The notes under the pieces are model-generated. The model made no database searches and was not told the DNA's origin. It saw only the letters and a program-made list of their open reading frames with translations. Positions 12,856-25,149 of a stretch of 64,000 nt of DNA are shown here, piece by piece. The first letter of the stretch is position 1; the number at the start of each line of letters is the position of its first letter. Made by a program: the position numbers and the translations under genes. This DNA is from Dendrocalamus latiflorus (taxonomy: Eukaryota; Streptophyta; Magnoliopsida; Poales; Poaceae). The stretch spans positions 25,317,879 to 25,381,878 of the forward strand of contig CM029654.1 of the NCBI GenBank assembly GCA_017311315.1, in the 5' to 3' direction.

Positions 12856-12995
12856 ACAACAATAATTTAATCACTGTCGATATTGTAGACGTCAAAGACG
12901 GCACACAACTAGCTACGAGTCAAAAGGTGGGCAAACAAACATGGAGCATGTTGCTTTTCTTAGAATTCTGGGTTCCCGCAACTAGCTATGTGCCT

Positions 12996-13206
12996 GTTCT
13001 TTTTAGCTGCGATTTGTGGTTTTTGGGCTGTTCGTGCGAGATATTACAGAGTAACAGAAACTCACGTGTGGTTTTTGCCGATATAAATGAAGTCGGTACA
13101 ATATGTACTACAATTAACTAGTAGACCTTATCTTGAAAAGACATTCCGTTTAAAAGCTAGTTACTGTAGAAAAACTGAAAAATAGCCTTTAGAAGCTGAA
13201 AAGAAT
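12996..13206 (-). mobile_element. MITE-like repeat, family A, copy 3
   Basis: Ends are GTTCTTTTTAGCTGC on the left and the near-inverse AGCTGAAAAGAAT on the right. The minus strand reads 'cagtaactagctttt', 'attgtagtacatattgtaccga', 'cggcaaaaacc' and so on, in the same order as the copies near 3.4, 6.0 and 48.7 kb. It lies about 1 kb upstream of the coiled-coil gene. Non-coding. Confidence 0.6.
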
Positions 13207-13800
13207 ATGACCTTAAAATGTGGGCAAACGAACATGGAGGTGGAGCTGAAAGCTTTTGGGTTTTCAGATCGGAGGTGGATTGATGTGAGGCACAGAGATA
13301 TGGGGAGATCTGTGAGGAGAGGAAGGGGGAAGGGGAGGGGTGTGAGAAGCTGGAGAATGTGGGACCTAGTCTAAGCTAGAGTGAGTGAAGCGGTGAGACA
13401 AGCATACTGGTGTGGAAAAAGAAAGGAGCGGCCTGGGGCATGACCACATGGCACATGGGTGGACGTGAGAGATGAAGTTGTTTGTGAGAAAGAAAGTGGA
13501 ATGGCCCATGTACCTAAAGTGGCAACGTCTGATTTTTTTTACTATTTACTGTTAAGGCCCATGTACGCGGTATAGCAATTTTCTTTTTTTTAATACGAGG
13601 TATAGCAATTTTCTTTTTTAAATTTATGTCTATAGTAGCACCGCCCTACTGTTCTTCAGGAAAAAGGGCAACCAGGCTGTCGGCCTTAGCCTAATAAGAA
13701 CGGCCAGCACTTATTATGCTAGCCCAACAAGAGCAACGGGCCCACAGTATCAGCGGGCCACAGTTCAGGCCCCGCCCACAGGGACACACGTGGCAATACC
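13207..13800. other. Upstream region of the coiled-coil gene
   Basis: No gene. It contains the duplicated phrase 'acgcggtatagcaattttc' / 'acgaggtatagcaattttc' (13,563 and 13,597). Base composition rises sharply in GC from about 13,740 on, towards the gene start. Confidence 0.4.
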
Positions 13801-14183
13801 ACAATAACAAGCCAAATCATGCTCCACACCACACGTCAGGTGCCCCCGGCCCATCCGAGTGAATGCCCGCCGGGCCCCACCACCCCGCGGGGCCAGATCT
13901 CCCGCTCCTCCGGGTCACCGACACCCCGGCCCCACCGTACCGTTGCCGGCCTCCCCCCTTCTTCCCCTCGCGACCATTTCAAACCACTAGCAGTCTCGTC
14001 GTCTCCCTATCCATTCAGATCTCCCCCTCTCGCTGTCTCGCTCGCTCGCTCTCCGCTCATGTCCGCCTCGTCGCGCTTCGATCTCCTGGTAAAATCCTAA
14101 CCCTAGCCGTAGATCCGCGCCCCCACCCCCCTCCTCGCCGCCGCAGACTCCCCTAGCCTAACCTCCTCCGCCTCGTCCTTCCA
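13800..14183 (+). promoter_or_regulatory. GC-rich promoter/5' leader of the coiled-coil gene
   Basis: CpG- and pyrimidine-rich sequence (ctcgctcgctcgctctccgctc near 14,037) typical of grass promoters and 5' leaders. No clear TATA box was found. A short upstream open frame lies inside (separate entry). A GT..AG pair (14,089-14,146) could mark a tiny leader intron, but 58 nt is short for plants, so I do not annotate it as such. Confidence 0.45.
14059..14100 (+). promoter_or_regulatory. Possible upstream ORF (13 codons)
   Basis: ATG at 14,059 opens a frame MSASSRFDLLVKS ending with TAA at 14,098-14,100, 83 nt before the main ATG. If the leader starts upstream of it, scanning ribosomes would meet it first, which could lower translation of the main frame. 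This is inference; the transcription start is not known from sequence alone. Confidence 0.35.
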
Positions 14184-17100
14184 ATGCAGGCCTCGTCGCA
14201 CCCGCACCAGCAGCCGCCGCCGCCCGTCGGCATGAGGTGAGCGCCGCCATCGATCCCTGGGGTTTCTCGTTCGGTGATGGGATGGGGGGTTTTGGGGTGG
14301 TTGGTTGCTTGGTTACGATGGTTGGCTGGTTGGTTTGGTGCAGCGGCGGCGATGGTGGGGCGTTCGCGGACGCGGGGAACCTCGAGCACTGCGCCAAGTA
14401 CCTCAACCAGACGCTCGTCACCTTCGGGTTCCCGGCCTCGCTCGACCTCTTCGCCACCGATCCGGTCCGTTGGCCACGCTTCCTGGCTCTCGATTTACTC
14501 GCTTGTGTTTCGATTGCTGGTGTTCCCCCCATTCGAGAGGTTTTTGTCCTTTTTTTGGAGCATTGGTGTGAATTTTGTGGGGTTTACGGTTTTTTTTCTC
14601 TCGGGCTGTAACTTGCCCATTTTTTTAGGCCAATGTGTCAATTTTATGGTATCTCAGCTCTTGAGTCGACTTTTTTTCCCTCTGGAGAAGTGCTGATTTT
14701 CTAGTTTTTTTAGCTATGCGTAGCACTCAGCGCAATGTTAATCTTTTAGGTGCTTGTTTCTCTAAATTGAGCACACTTCTTCCGTTTCTGTGGCGCAGAT
14801 ATCAATTGCAAGAACTTGCAACTGCATCTACGCACTGCTACAGCAGCGCCAGCGAGATATCGAGTTCCGGGAGTCTACCAATGATCTGCGGCAGCGGTGA
14901 GCTTTTCCCTTGCCATTTCTTTCATTTGTGTTTGATGGTATGACTTGGATGTGTGTAGCCAGTGTTAGTTATGAATTGCTCACCAGATCTGGGGGGTAGC
15001 ACAGTTTAGCAATACAGTCCAATGCATAGTACTGGCTGGTAGTGATAGACTGATAGTTGCTGGTGGTGCCTCAGCCTCTCAGATGTCATTATTGATTCTT
15101 GTCATTGATGTTTCCTTTCTTGACCTTTGACATGAGACTATAGATGATTTGGGAGTTAATTAACATTTAGATTATACATTAGGGCAGTGTTATGAAACCT
15201 GAAAAGGCATGGCCTAGGAACATTGCATGCCATTTTTTTGGTCAATACCTGCCATAGTTCGGTTGTATATACTGGTGTAGTACAAAGTCCTGCAAAATGC
15301 GGTAAGTTTTATCCCCTTTTTTTATGTACATTTTCTGAATGTTGTTATTGGCTCTAGTAACTCATTTTCTTGTTAATATTGCTAGTACACTTCCTTTACC
15401 AATTCTTGTACTTGATGTGAGTTCCTTTTGTTTTTCCAGTGAGCCAAACAAATGCCTATATCTTGGACTCAGACATAGTGAAATGAGGCTTTCCCACATT
15501 GAATTGAATTATGACTTAACATCAGTATAGTACTTGCTGTTCGGGTTTTATAGCTATGTCTTTGGATCTTGATTTTGCTTGTCTGATAAGTTTTGATTTA
15601 AGCAGAGCAATATTTTTTGCCTTTGAATCAACACTAGAGCTGGCAATTATGGAAAACTGTTGTCCTTGAGATCGTCCCACCCTAGAATTCTTTTTCCTGG
15701 CAGTACCACTGTCTGACATGAACCAACCCTGTCAGCACCTAAAGTGTACCCTTTTCCTTCTTTCATATCCTTTACTCTTCCTCCTCGTCTTCCAACAATG
15801 ATTCCTTTTTTCCTTGTAAGTCTATCTTCTGTCAGCTCCCCCATCCTATACAAATTGTAATTTTAACTGCTAACACATTCTATTTGTCTAATATAACTTG
15901 CCAACTGTGAAATATGTATTATCATGTAATTAGGTGCACCTAACAACTAATTGATTTGTTCTATTTGTCATCATTAGTTGCACCTGCACATTACTATTTG
16001 TTCAGGGTCTATTCCTTCACAGTGCTGAAGCTGAACTGCTGATGTGCTATAAGGCATCATTTGCTTGCTATCTGTTGATCTGTGTCAGTAGTAGGTCTAC
16101 ATGAACACAAGTCTGTTGTCTGCACATTCGTATATATCTGCATGTCATTTAGTTGGGTGACAAGGTTAATAATGCAGTTGATTGCACCATTGCGAAGGTC
16201 CTACCAAAATGTTGTCAGTTTGTGGTCTACGTGAGCATTAGTCCATTATATGCTCATTACGATAGATATGCATGCCATTCAGTTGGGTGACAAGATTAAT
16301 GCAATTGATTGCAGCATTTGGAAGGTTCTACCAAATGCTTCTTCAATCAATCACTATGAGATATATGTCTAATGGCTCCATGACTCATGGTATGCAATGT
16401 TCAGTATGCAGTCTGATATTTCGAGATTAGAAGCCAAGATCGAAAGAATGGATGCCCAATTAGCAGCAAAAGATCGAGAGCTGGCTACTTTGACCCGAAC
16501 AGTTTGTTCTTGTATCAACTCTTGTTTGGATTCTTTACCAATTTTGAAATTCTTACTTTCTTTTCCCAATGACCAGGAGGCCAAAAACACTGCAGCTTTG
16601 AAAGCTCAGATTGATAAGCTGCAGCAGGAACGTGATGAATTTCAAAAAATGGTTATAGGAAACCAGGTTAAATTACTTTATCCTACTCCTTTCCTTTTGA
16701 AGACCACTCAGTTCGTTTTATTTGTTTTCTTTGCTTATGGTGAATTACAACCATTCTTGGTGATGGGATGATGAACCCCTATCCTGATTTGTTATCTTCC
16801 TTTTGTAAGCAAGTACGCACCCAGCAAATTCATGAAATGAAGAAGAAAGAAAAGGAATACATTAAATTGCAGGTAAGTTATTGTATATATTTTTTTTCAT
16901 ATAATGATGTGTCAGACAGCATGGAGATTTAATCCAAACTCCAAAGTGATGCTTGTTGGATGGACCTATTTCTATTTTGCAGGAGAAGCTAAACCAGGTA
17001 TTGATGGAGAAGAAAAAGGAATCATCCCGTTCAGGAATGGAAATAATGAACTTGCTGCAGGTGCTATGCTTATGAATCTTCTCAATATTGTTAGTCTATA

Positions 17101-18733
17101 GTGGCACTTTCTTTGTTAATTTAGGCTTTTGTTTGATGATTCTGGTATTTAATTTAACAGAAAGAGGGGCGGCAACGTGGTACATGGAATGGGAAAAAGA
17201 ATGACAATGATTATTACAAAATGATTGTAAGCACTATGCTACTTCTGTGATACAAACCTGATTGAATATATTCTAAGGTACCTTGAGTGCACATTCAGGT
17301 TGATGCATATGAAGTGAAGAAGCAAGAGCTGATGCAAGAGAATTCTGATTTACGGGCATTGTTACGTTCGATGCAGGTAAAAGGTTGTGAGGTTACAAAT
17401 TTCATTCTTTGCTTTTGTTTGTTAATGTTTGAGTGTGTAATATGCTAATAGGATTCACATTGTACCATTCCTTTCGTGTTAGACGAATATGTGTTAACAT
17501 TCTTTTTGAAAATTTCTATAGGTATTAGATCTCATAACTGTTTTGCTTATTTTAGTGGTTTGCCTGGAAATACTATTTTGCTGCTATAGTTTTCCTTTTC
17601 ATACAAAGTCTGAAATGCCATGATTTCATAGGCGAAGAATCTGTAGTAACATTTGTAGTCATCAATATCATATCTCCTTATGAAGTATTGAAAAGTGTGC
17701 TTATCTGAGTAATAATGTTTTACTTTAGATGGATATGCGTGAGTTCCTCAATGCTCCAAATGGAGCATCACAGCCTGCTGTTGCTGGCAATGGAAGACAG
17801 GAGGCAGGCTCTCCTCAATCCCCACTTGGTGGCAAGACGGTATGCATATGCTCAATCTTCTTTTGGAGTTTATTGTTGGTTTCCTTTTTCTCTTTTGAAA
17901 ATCCACCTGGTTTTCTGCCATGTATGATATCATAACAGAAACATACATGGTGCAAAAAGGGTGGAAATGAACATTTGGTGTTCATGCTTTCTCTTTTCTT
18001 CTGTTACATGACTTTTGCTCAGTTGGAACCACATGATCACTCTTTGGTTTCTTTGTGGTTCCTCCTGCCAGGACGTCTTTGACTTGCCCTTTCACATGGC
18101 TAGAGACCAGATAGAGGAGAGTTTGCGCACAAAAATGGCTTCAATAAAGGTAGGAACTCTAAACACTGATATCCCCTTCTTATGATTGATGTTTCAGCAT
18201 GCAAATTGTTCTAATTGTTTCACTGGGTTCTTTTTCAACTTTGCAAAACAAATCACTACACAGGCACGAATGACACAACTTCAAGATGCCCAAAAAGGTG
18301 CTGAAGTGACCTCAGAAGCTACTGAACGGGAGCTTGAGCTTGAAGCTCAACTTGTTGAAGCTAGAAGCATCATCCAAGAGCAGGTATGTTGTATTTAAAC
18401 CTTTTGTTGCCACTTCTGAATGACAATGATCTCAAACATGGTAATCACAAATAATGTGTTCACATGCAAAAATTATATCGGTATCTATATGCGTTGTCCC
18501 CCATGCCAACTCCCGACTAACCTACATTTGGGAACTAAATGTACAGGCGTCCATCATGTCCAAGCACTTCACGAAGTCTGATAAACCAAGGTGATCTGAT
18601 ACATCTGCTTCTCTCAAGATCTCTTCTGTTCACTCCAAAACGCCTTTAATTTATGCACTCGCACAATAGCAGGAGGTTAAGTGGCCTGGATGCGGAACGT
18701 GAGGCGATTCATTCTGCGTCTGCGGAGGCGTAA
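14184..18733 (+). CDS. SSX2IP/ADIP-family coiled-coil protein (plant Msd1 type)
   Basis: Fourteen exons with GT-AG introns join into one open frame of about 385 residues: 14184-14236, 14344-14464, 14799-14896, 16405-16501, 16577-16666, 16810-16872, 16983-17060, 17161-17226, 17299-17376, 17729-17839, 18072-18149, 18264-18383, 18547-18590, 18673-18733. After a Pro/His-rich start comes the conserved N-terminal block (LEHCAKYLNQTLVTFGFPAS, residues ~30-50), then QRQRDIEFRESTNDLRQR and long coiled coils (residues ~90-215, ~235-245, ~285-350). The tail ends HSASAEA. Afadin/alpha-actinin-binding proteins of this family anchor microtubules; the Arabidopsis relative Msd1 works with Wdr8 at gamma-tubulin nucleation sites. 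The family is clear; the cellular role is inferred from relatives. Every exon keeps phase, with no stop or frameshift. A 1.5-kb intron 3 holds no recognisable insertion. A transposon lies ~400 bp downstream. Confidence 0.88.
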
Positions 18734-19140
18734 CAATATGTTTGTAGCGAGTTTCGGTTCTTCAAGGCACATCATCAATTCATCATGTCAACCTGTGATC
18801 GAGGTCTCTTGCGTTAGTAACCACCGAAGTATAGTCCAGGATAAATCTCTTCCTGCCAGCACAAGTTTAGCCGCACTCTATCTAGTATGATGTGCAGGAG
18901 CATCTCCTCCGCCGTCACTAACCTGTAATCTCTAACTGCTACATGTAGCGTAATTCTCTATTGTAGGAAGGACAGTGTAGGTACTACTGCTCATATCTGA
19001 AGTAAATGGACTTACGGAAGTATTATTTGGTTCTTCTTTCAAATATGCATTCGGTTGTTTCTTCGGAATGCAAATTGCGCTTTGGCTGTTGACCCCTGCT
19101 ATACCCCAGTTCGGTTGACTGCTGCTATCCTTACGTGTAG
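18734..19140 (+). other. 3' flank / probable 3' UTR of the coiled-coil gene
   Basis: No open frame of interest. It probably includes the 3' untranslated region. It ends at CTTACGTGTAG (19,130-19,140), the left copy of the near-duplication that flanks the large inserted element, so the normal downstream sequence resumes after 32,044. Confidence 0.45.
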
Positions 19141-20150
19141 TGTTATCAAACCCGAACCGACTAGTGATCCGGCCAAGGTCTTGGATCATTGACCCGGTGA
19201 TCCGACCGGTGGGTCATCGGTCGGATCGCATAAGTGACCCGGTGGTTACATCAGTGGGTCATCGGTTAGACCTGTTTGGATGAAAAAAAAAATGCTGTGT
19301 ACCACGCAAAAATTACAGTGTACGCTAATTGGACACCTGAGAATGAAAAACAAGCCCAACAAGTGAAGCAAAAGGTGTTCACAATTGGCGAAACCAAAGT
19401 AATTACACTCTCTGATGATAAGTTTCAAAAAGATGTATAGAATGAATATAAGCTGTAGCAGTATCAATGATTCCCTAATGCCTGTAATTTAATGGTGTAA
19501 GCTAGGAAGCTAATACTGGCGAAAAAAATGCTAAGAGGTTAATATCACAACAGAATAGAGACAACACATTAATGTTATCCTAGGTGTTACTGCACTGTAT
19601 ATAGCAAACCACATAACATGAAACATTTGAGACCATGACGTGACCACATAAAATAAGGGATTAGAATTCTCCTTAGTTTCACATAGTAGCAAAAAGGTAA
19701 GTTAAATCTAGTTGTCAAATTTGTTCGCACACCATTGCAGGACGATACTGCAGAAAGGAGAAAACCAGATGATGTCAAGAAAAATACCTATAATCAGGAG
19801 AGACCTCATAAACTTGCATCCTTGTTGGTGTAGCTTGAACAAATGGTTTAAGTGTGCTGTCAACATAAAGGCTCAGTTACTAATTAAGAATAGTTACATA
19901 ATACCAATACAGGAGAATATATAGGTAAAACTGAATGAATTCATAGAGCAGTTAATAATTGATACACAACATTAGGTTAAGGATATGTGCTAGATTGATT
20001 CCTTTAAAATGAAAATTTGGTGCAATATTATACCTACTTACCTAGGCTGAACAAGACTGGACTCAGAAATGCAATGTTATACATTTTGAATCCTCCACAT
20101 AGAAGTGGTATCAGGCACGCCCTGAAAACCAGCTCCTCTGTAAATGGTGT

Positions 20151-20494
<344 letters not shown>

Positions 20495-21230
20495 GGAGCC
20501 TCTCATGGTGAAGGGTTTCACGGGCCGAAGCCATGTTGCCGAGCCATTTGGCCCCCTCCGTCCCTGCGGCCTGTGACTTTCAATGATCTTGGATGGGACC
20601 GTTCCTTGCCGGTACAGCCTGCCGTCATACTGAGGGTGTGGGGCCGGACCTGCTGTCGAAGGTGTTTCTGGCCTCGGACCCGCTTAGCCGTGGAGTCGGA
20701 GGTGCCGGCGGGGGCGAAGGTGCCGGCAGAATCGAAGATGCCGGCGGAGTCGGAGTCAATGCGGAGACAGGCTCATGCCGCGGACACCCCTGGGCGCTAG
20801 GTAGGCGAGGCTCCCGCGCGTAGCATCGGGAAGCCGAGTTGGGGGAGGGGGCTCTGCCTGGTCCGGTGTCAACATGGCCCGACAGCTTCGCGGTCCGGAG
20901 ATTTCGTCTTAATGATGGCGAGAATCGCGCCGACCCCTGAATTGTCAGGGGTAGGCTGCTGCGGCCGTACGCACTGTCCCGATGGGAAGGTACACGCGGC
21001 GGGACGCGATTGGCCTGTCGTGGGCTGCCAGTGGTCGCACGACCACGGTCGCGCGCCCCTTCCCGAGAGAAGCGGGACGCGTGGTGGGATGATATTGGTG
21101 CGTCGTGCGCTGTCCGGCCGCCTGCCACTGCGTGCCCCCAGCTGTCAGCGGTTACGCTTCCCGATCGTGGGGGGCTGAACCGCTGGGCTCCCGCCGGTTG
21201 CATTTCTGATCATGGGGGAGGTGAGGGGGT

Positions 21231-21240
21231 TTTATAAAGC
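21231..21240 (+). promoter_or_regulatory. TATA box of the antisense gene
   Basis: TTTATAAAGC preceded by gtgaggggg lies about 120 bp upstream of the favoured ATG at 21,356, on the plus strand, opposite to gag-pol. Upstream ATGs at 21,253 and 21,259 lie between box and start, so an upstream frame may overlap. This box suggests the antisense gene has its own promoter. Confidence 0.5.
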
Positions 21241-21355
21241 GTCACCACCGGCATGCGAATGCTCCTCTTGGATGCTCGCTTGCCGTTGCTTTGCTCTTCT
21301 TCCTCGTTCTTTTGTACCATCTGGCCTTGCTCCTGCTTCTTCACCCAGGGGGAGG

Positions 21356-24333
21356 ATGGCGTACCGCGAAGACCCCGCTCACCGGCTCAGTGGGAGCACC
21401 TCGTCGAGCCAGCGCTGTTTGTCGCCGCCGCTGGCGAACTACCCCTTGGTGCTTCGCGATTCGCCGCAGGTCAACAAGCGGTGGGACGCTATGAAGAAGC
21501 CGAAAGGCCGCTGTTCCCGTGTGTTGAGGCGGAGTCGCGTTACAGAGGAGATGATCCAGACCCTTCTCCAGGAGAAGAAAATGGAGGAGCGTGCAGGGGC
21601 CCGCCTGCCCTGCCCCGATGAGACGGAGCCACACCCGGCGGAGACAGAGGCGATTGTCTTTGTTGCGTTTTTTGATGCCGGGCTCCAGATGCCTTCGACG
21701 CTCTTCGTCGGCGAGGTCCTGCGGGCTTACGGGTTGGAGCTGGCGCAACTGACCCCAAATGCGATAGTCCGCCTGGCTGTTTACGCCTGGGCGGCGCGAA
21801 CCGAAGGTGTCCGTCCCAGCGCGAGCCTGTTCGCCATTCTGCATGATGCACGCTGCCAGCCGAAGAAGGTCGAAGGAGGGGCGCTGTCGAACTTCGGCAG
21901 TGTCAACTTCGTGTTGAGGACGCAATGCACAAAGCTCTTCCCCGTGTTGGCTACGCGAGGGAAGTGGGAGTCCGGTTGGATGCGACAGTGGTTCTACTAC
22001 CACGTGACTAACACGAGCGGTCTGCTGTGTTGGGGACAGCCGATATCGTTCAACAGCTCGCCGGATGTGAAGCCGAAGGTCGACGACGAGCAGAAGGCTC
22101 GGAGGCTTGCCGGCGTCGCCCTCCGGTTCAACATGTGTGACCTCGCTGAAGAGTTCACTATGTACGGGGTGGCGTTACTTTTCAGCCGGTGGAAGTACGA
22201 GTGACGGGGCCGCACCCGGAAAGATGGCATCCACCCGACAGTATCTTCTCTTCTAAAACCCTCCGCTCCTTGTAAGCCCTTTGGCCCTAGACTCCGTGCC
22301 TGCGCGTGTACGCGTGCGATCCTTTATGACTGATCCCCCAATTTTGTGTGCAGTGCCCCGGCTGGAGGTTGTGGAGCGCGCGGTAGTTGCACTCCTTGGT
22401 CCATACACGGCCAAGAAACATAAACTACGCGAAGCTGCGACCGCCTCAGCGAAGCAGGGGCGGGTAAATCGGGTATGCGAAGTCCTGGAGATTCTCGTGC
22501 CCGAACGCGCAGTGCCGGCAGAGGTCCGGAGCCGCTGTCGTGATGGCAACGGCAAGGAGGGGGCGCCGCCCTCTCGGCACAGGGCCCGATCTGACGTCGC
22601 CGCATCCAGCCCGTCGGCCGTATCCCCGGTCGGTACCGTCGAGACAGAGGGTACAATCGGTGCTGGGTCTGAACACGCCGGTTCGGGGGGGGGGGCACAC
22701 TGCCCTCAGCGAGGAGGCCCTAGGCGGCGGTGGGGCGACGGGCCCCCGGTACCGATGCCCCCGAAGACGAGGCCTCGTCGCCTGCTGCCGCCACCGAGGA
22801 CCTGCCGCCCCGCGCCAGTTACTGCGGCCATTGGGGCGGCTGGGGAAGCGTCGCCCACATCCCCGAGAGTGAAGCGCTCCCGGATACGGTTGCCTCCACC
22901 CTCGAGGAGGCGATTCAATGTGGCAGGCGTGGTCACCGGGGTCCTGGAGTCCGGCGAGGAAGCCGTCGTGGCTGAGGAAGAAGTCGTCGCTCCCCGGACC
23001 CATGAATCCCCCGTGCCCCAGATGGAGGCTGAGAGGACACCTCCCCGTGCTTTGGTAGAGGGTGTCGAAGGTAGGCGTGATTCTTTTTCATCCCGCGACT
23101 TCGCGAAGCTCTCTCCGATTTGCTCGCTCATTCCGTCGTCGACATCAGGCGAGACCAGGTCTCCCGGACGCGGTCAAGGATCGAGCAACGGAGGTGTCTG
23201 CGAAGTTGCCGGCCTTGTTGCACAGGACGCGGTGTGGGCGTCTAGTGCTGCCGAAGCCGCTGGCGCAGAGGGATCGAGGCCCGTCGTCTCCAATTTCATC
23301 CCTCGATCGGAGATGCTTCGCGTCCTTAACGAGGTCGCGGAGCGCGCCGGTGGCAGCTTGGATTGACGGGTGCTATCAATGTGCGGGGGAGATCTTCTGG
23401 CGCTCGCACTGAGTGCCTCGGAGATAAGGGTAAGTGCCTAGGTTTGCGGCCTACACCGCTGTCAAGTACATAGTTAACACTCGTCGTTTCTTTTAGACTC
23501 TTGCTCTCAGCCAAGCCCTGGAGGAGACTCGCACTCGCGAGCGGAGGGTCCTGGAGGGCCAGCTTCGTGCTGCCGACGAGGCTTACGCCGTCAAGGACGA
23601 GCATATTCACACGCTGGAGGCGAAAAGCGCGAAGGCGATTTCCGATGCGTAGATGGTTGCTGCGAATGCGGAGTTCGCAGTAGCGGCGGCGCAACGTGCC
23701 ACGGAGGAGGCCCAACGCACCACGGCAGAGGAGCACGCCGGCTTGCTTCAGCAAATCTCCGCGCTGGAGGAGGAGAAGGCCCAACTTGCCGTGTCCCTTG
23801 AGGAGAGGAACTGAACCTTGGGCGACGCATCGCTGTCGGCGTGGAGGGCGATGGAGTCTTTGGAACGGGCCTTCCAGGACCTTTGTGTTGATGTGCCGGA
23901 CGTTACGCACAGCCTCGCAGATCTGGCGCAGACGCTTGAGCGGATCGAAGATGGCTCGAGCCTCACCCTCCGCGGTGCCAGAGCCTTCGGCGATCACTAC
24001 GGCTTCTCCAGCGCTTGTCTCGCCTTCGCGATGCTTCACACCCGGGGGTGTGGACATGTCAACGAGCTGGCGGACCCTCAGCTGGATCTGCCAGCCGAGG
24101 CCGGGGCGATGTCCAGTGCTGTTCGCGTCACTCAGCCCGCCCTCCAGACTTTCTATAGTCGGATCTGGGGCTACATCGGGGAGTACGCGGCCAAGGTCGT
24201 GCTGCGGCGAACGCTGCATCGGGAGGGGAACTTCATCCAGTGGCTCGAGGAAGTCCCCTGGCACGATGACGATGGCGCGGAGCTCGAGGAAGCTCCTCGA
24301 CGTAACGACGATGGCGCGGACCCTCAGGAGTGA
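21356..24333 (+). pseudogene. Antisense gene of the Tat element (gypsy-type putative transposase domain protein)
   Basis: Three coding blocks on the plus strand, antisense to gag-pol. Block 1 (21,356-22,204) starts MAYREDPAHRL and holds the globular domain (residues ~45-280: 'FFDAGLQMPSTLFVGEVLRA', 'YGLELAQLTPNAIVRLAVYA', 'GKWESGWMRQWFYYHV'), resembling the plant 'putative gypsy type transposon' domain (Transposase_28). Block 2 (22,354-23,366) is preceded by an acceptor (gtgtgcag) and is mainly Pro/Arg/Ala-rich. Block 3 (23,497-24,333), after tttcttttag, is a coiled coil (ALEETRTRERRVLEGQLRAA) followed by a conserved-looking C-terminus. Block 3 has in-frame TAG at 23,650 and TGA at 23,812. 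The block 1-2 splice does not keep frame in any simple way I tried. The function of such antisense ORFs in Tat elements is not established. A frame upstream to 21,212 is open but lies before the TATA box. Confidence 0.7.
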
Positions 24334-24536
24334 TGCCGGGGCCTGGTGTGTTGTGTTATGTACGCCTTGTGGTGCGGTTGTTGCCCTGTGGCCTCCTTTT
24401 TGTATGAATGAAACTATTTTCCCAAGGTGCTTTGTTGTTGCATACCATTCCCGCTTCGGGCGGTTGTGTCATGTTGAGACTGGCCTTTTGCGCCCGACTT
24501 CGCTTCTCTTGACGGTCGTAGCACTTCGTAACCGAG

Positions 24537-24690
24537 GTAGACGCGCGAGCGCTCCATCCCCTGCCCTTCGCAGCGGTGGCGGTGGAGCAGGCGCCTAGTC
24601 AAGGTAGACGCGCGAGCGCTCCGTCCCCTACCATTCGAAGCGGTGGCAGCGGAGCTGGCGCCTAGTCGAAGTAGACGCGCGAGCGCTCCG
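24537..24690. repeat. 67-bp minisatellite, about 2.5 copies
   Basis: GTAGACGCGCGAGCGCTCC begins at 24,537, 24,604 and 24,671, an exact 67-bp step. Each copy continues through 'agcggtggc.g.ggagc.ggcgcctagtc'. It lies between the antisense gene's 3' end and the 50-bp repeats. Confidence 0.9.
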
Positions 24691-24694
24691 TCCC

Positions 24695-25137
24695 GTCTTG
24701 TTTATGCTCCGTAGAGTGCGTGGGAACATTGACCACGTCTTATTTATACTCCTAAGAGTACGTGTAAGGGCAACGCCCCACACATGCGTGGGGACATCCG
24801 CGTCTTGTTTATACTCGGTAGAGTGCGCAGGGACAACATCCACGTCTTATTTATACTCCGTAGAGTGCGCACGGAGGTATGCCTCGACGTTGCGTCTTAT
24901 TTATACTCCGTAGAGTGCGCACGGAGGTATGCCTCGACGCTGCGTCTTATTTATACTCCGTAGAGTACACACGGAGGTATGCCTCGACGCTGCGTCTTAT
25001 TTATACTCCGTAGAGTGCGTGCGGAGGCGGACCTTGACACTACGTCTTACTTATACTCCATAGAGTGCGTGCGGAGGCGGACCTCGACGCTACGTCTTAT
25101 TTATACTCCGTAGAGTGCGTGCGGAGGCGGACCTAGA
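24695..25137. repeat. 50-bp minisatellite, about eight to nine copies
   Basis: TTATACTCCGTAGAGTGCG recurs at 24,851, 24,901, 24,951, 25,001, 25,051 and 25,101, an exact 50-bp step. More diverged copies lie at about 24,699, 24,743 and 24,809 with shorter or longer spacing. The array splits into two subtypes: copies ending 'acggaggtatgcctcgacg' and copies ending 'gcggaggcggacc'. It sits between the end of pol and the antisense gene and has no coding role. Confidence 0.93.
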
Positions 25138-25149
25138 TGAAAGCTTGGC

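Noticed and set aside
14237..14696. Long frames starting inside intron 1 and running into exon 2 and intron 2 of the coiled-coil gene
   Set aside because: The spliced model gives a conserved protein; these frames cross splice sites and are GC artefacts.
20495..20520. Polypurine tract next to the 3' LTR of the Tat element
   Set aside because: The minus strand reads only GAGAGG in mixed sequence, too weak to call.
20625..21203. 192-codon minus-strand frame between the 3' LTR and the antisense gene
   Set aside because: GC-rich shadow frame, Pro/Ser/Arg-rich, without motifs; it lies in the promoter region of the antisense gene.
23326..24264. 312-codon minus-strand frame
   Set aside because: Complement of the antisense gene's third block; the plus-strand frame has coiled-coil heptads and better codon-like composition.
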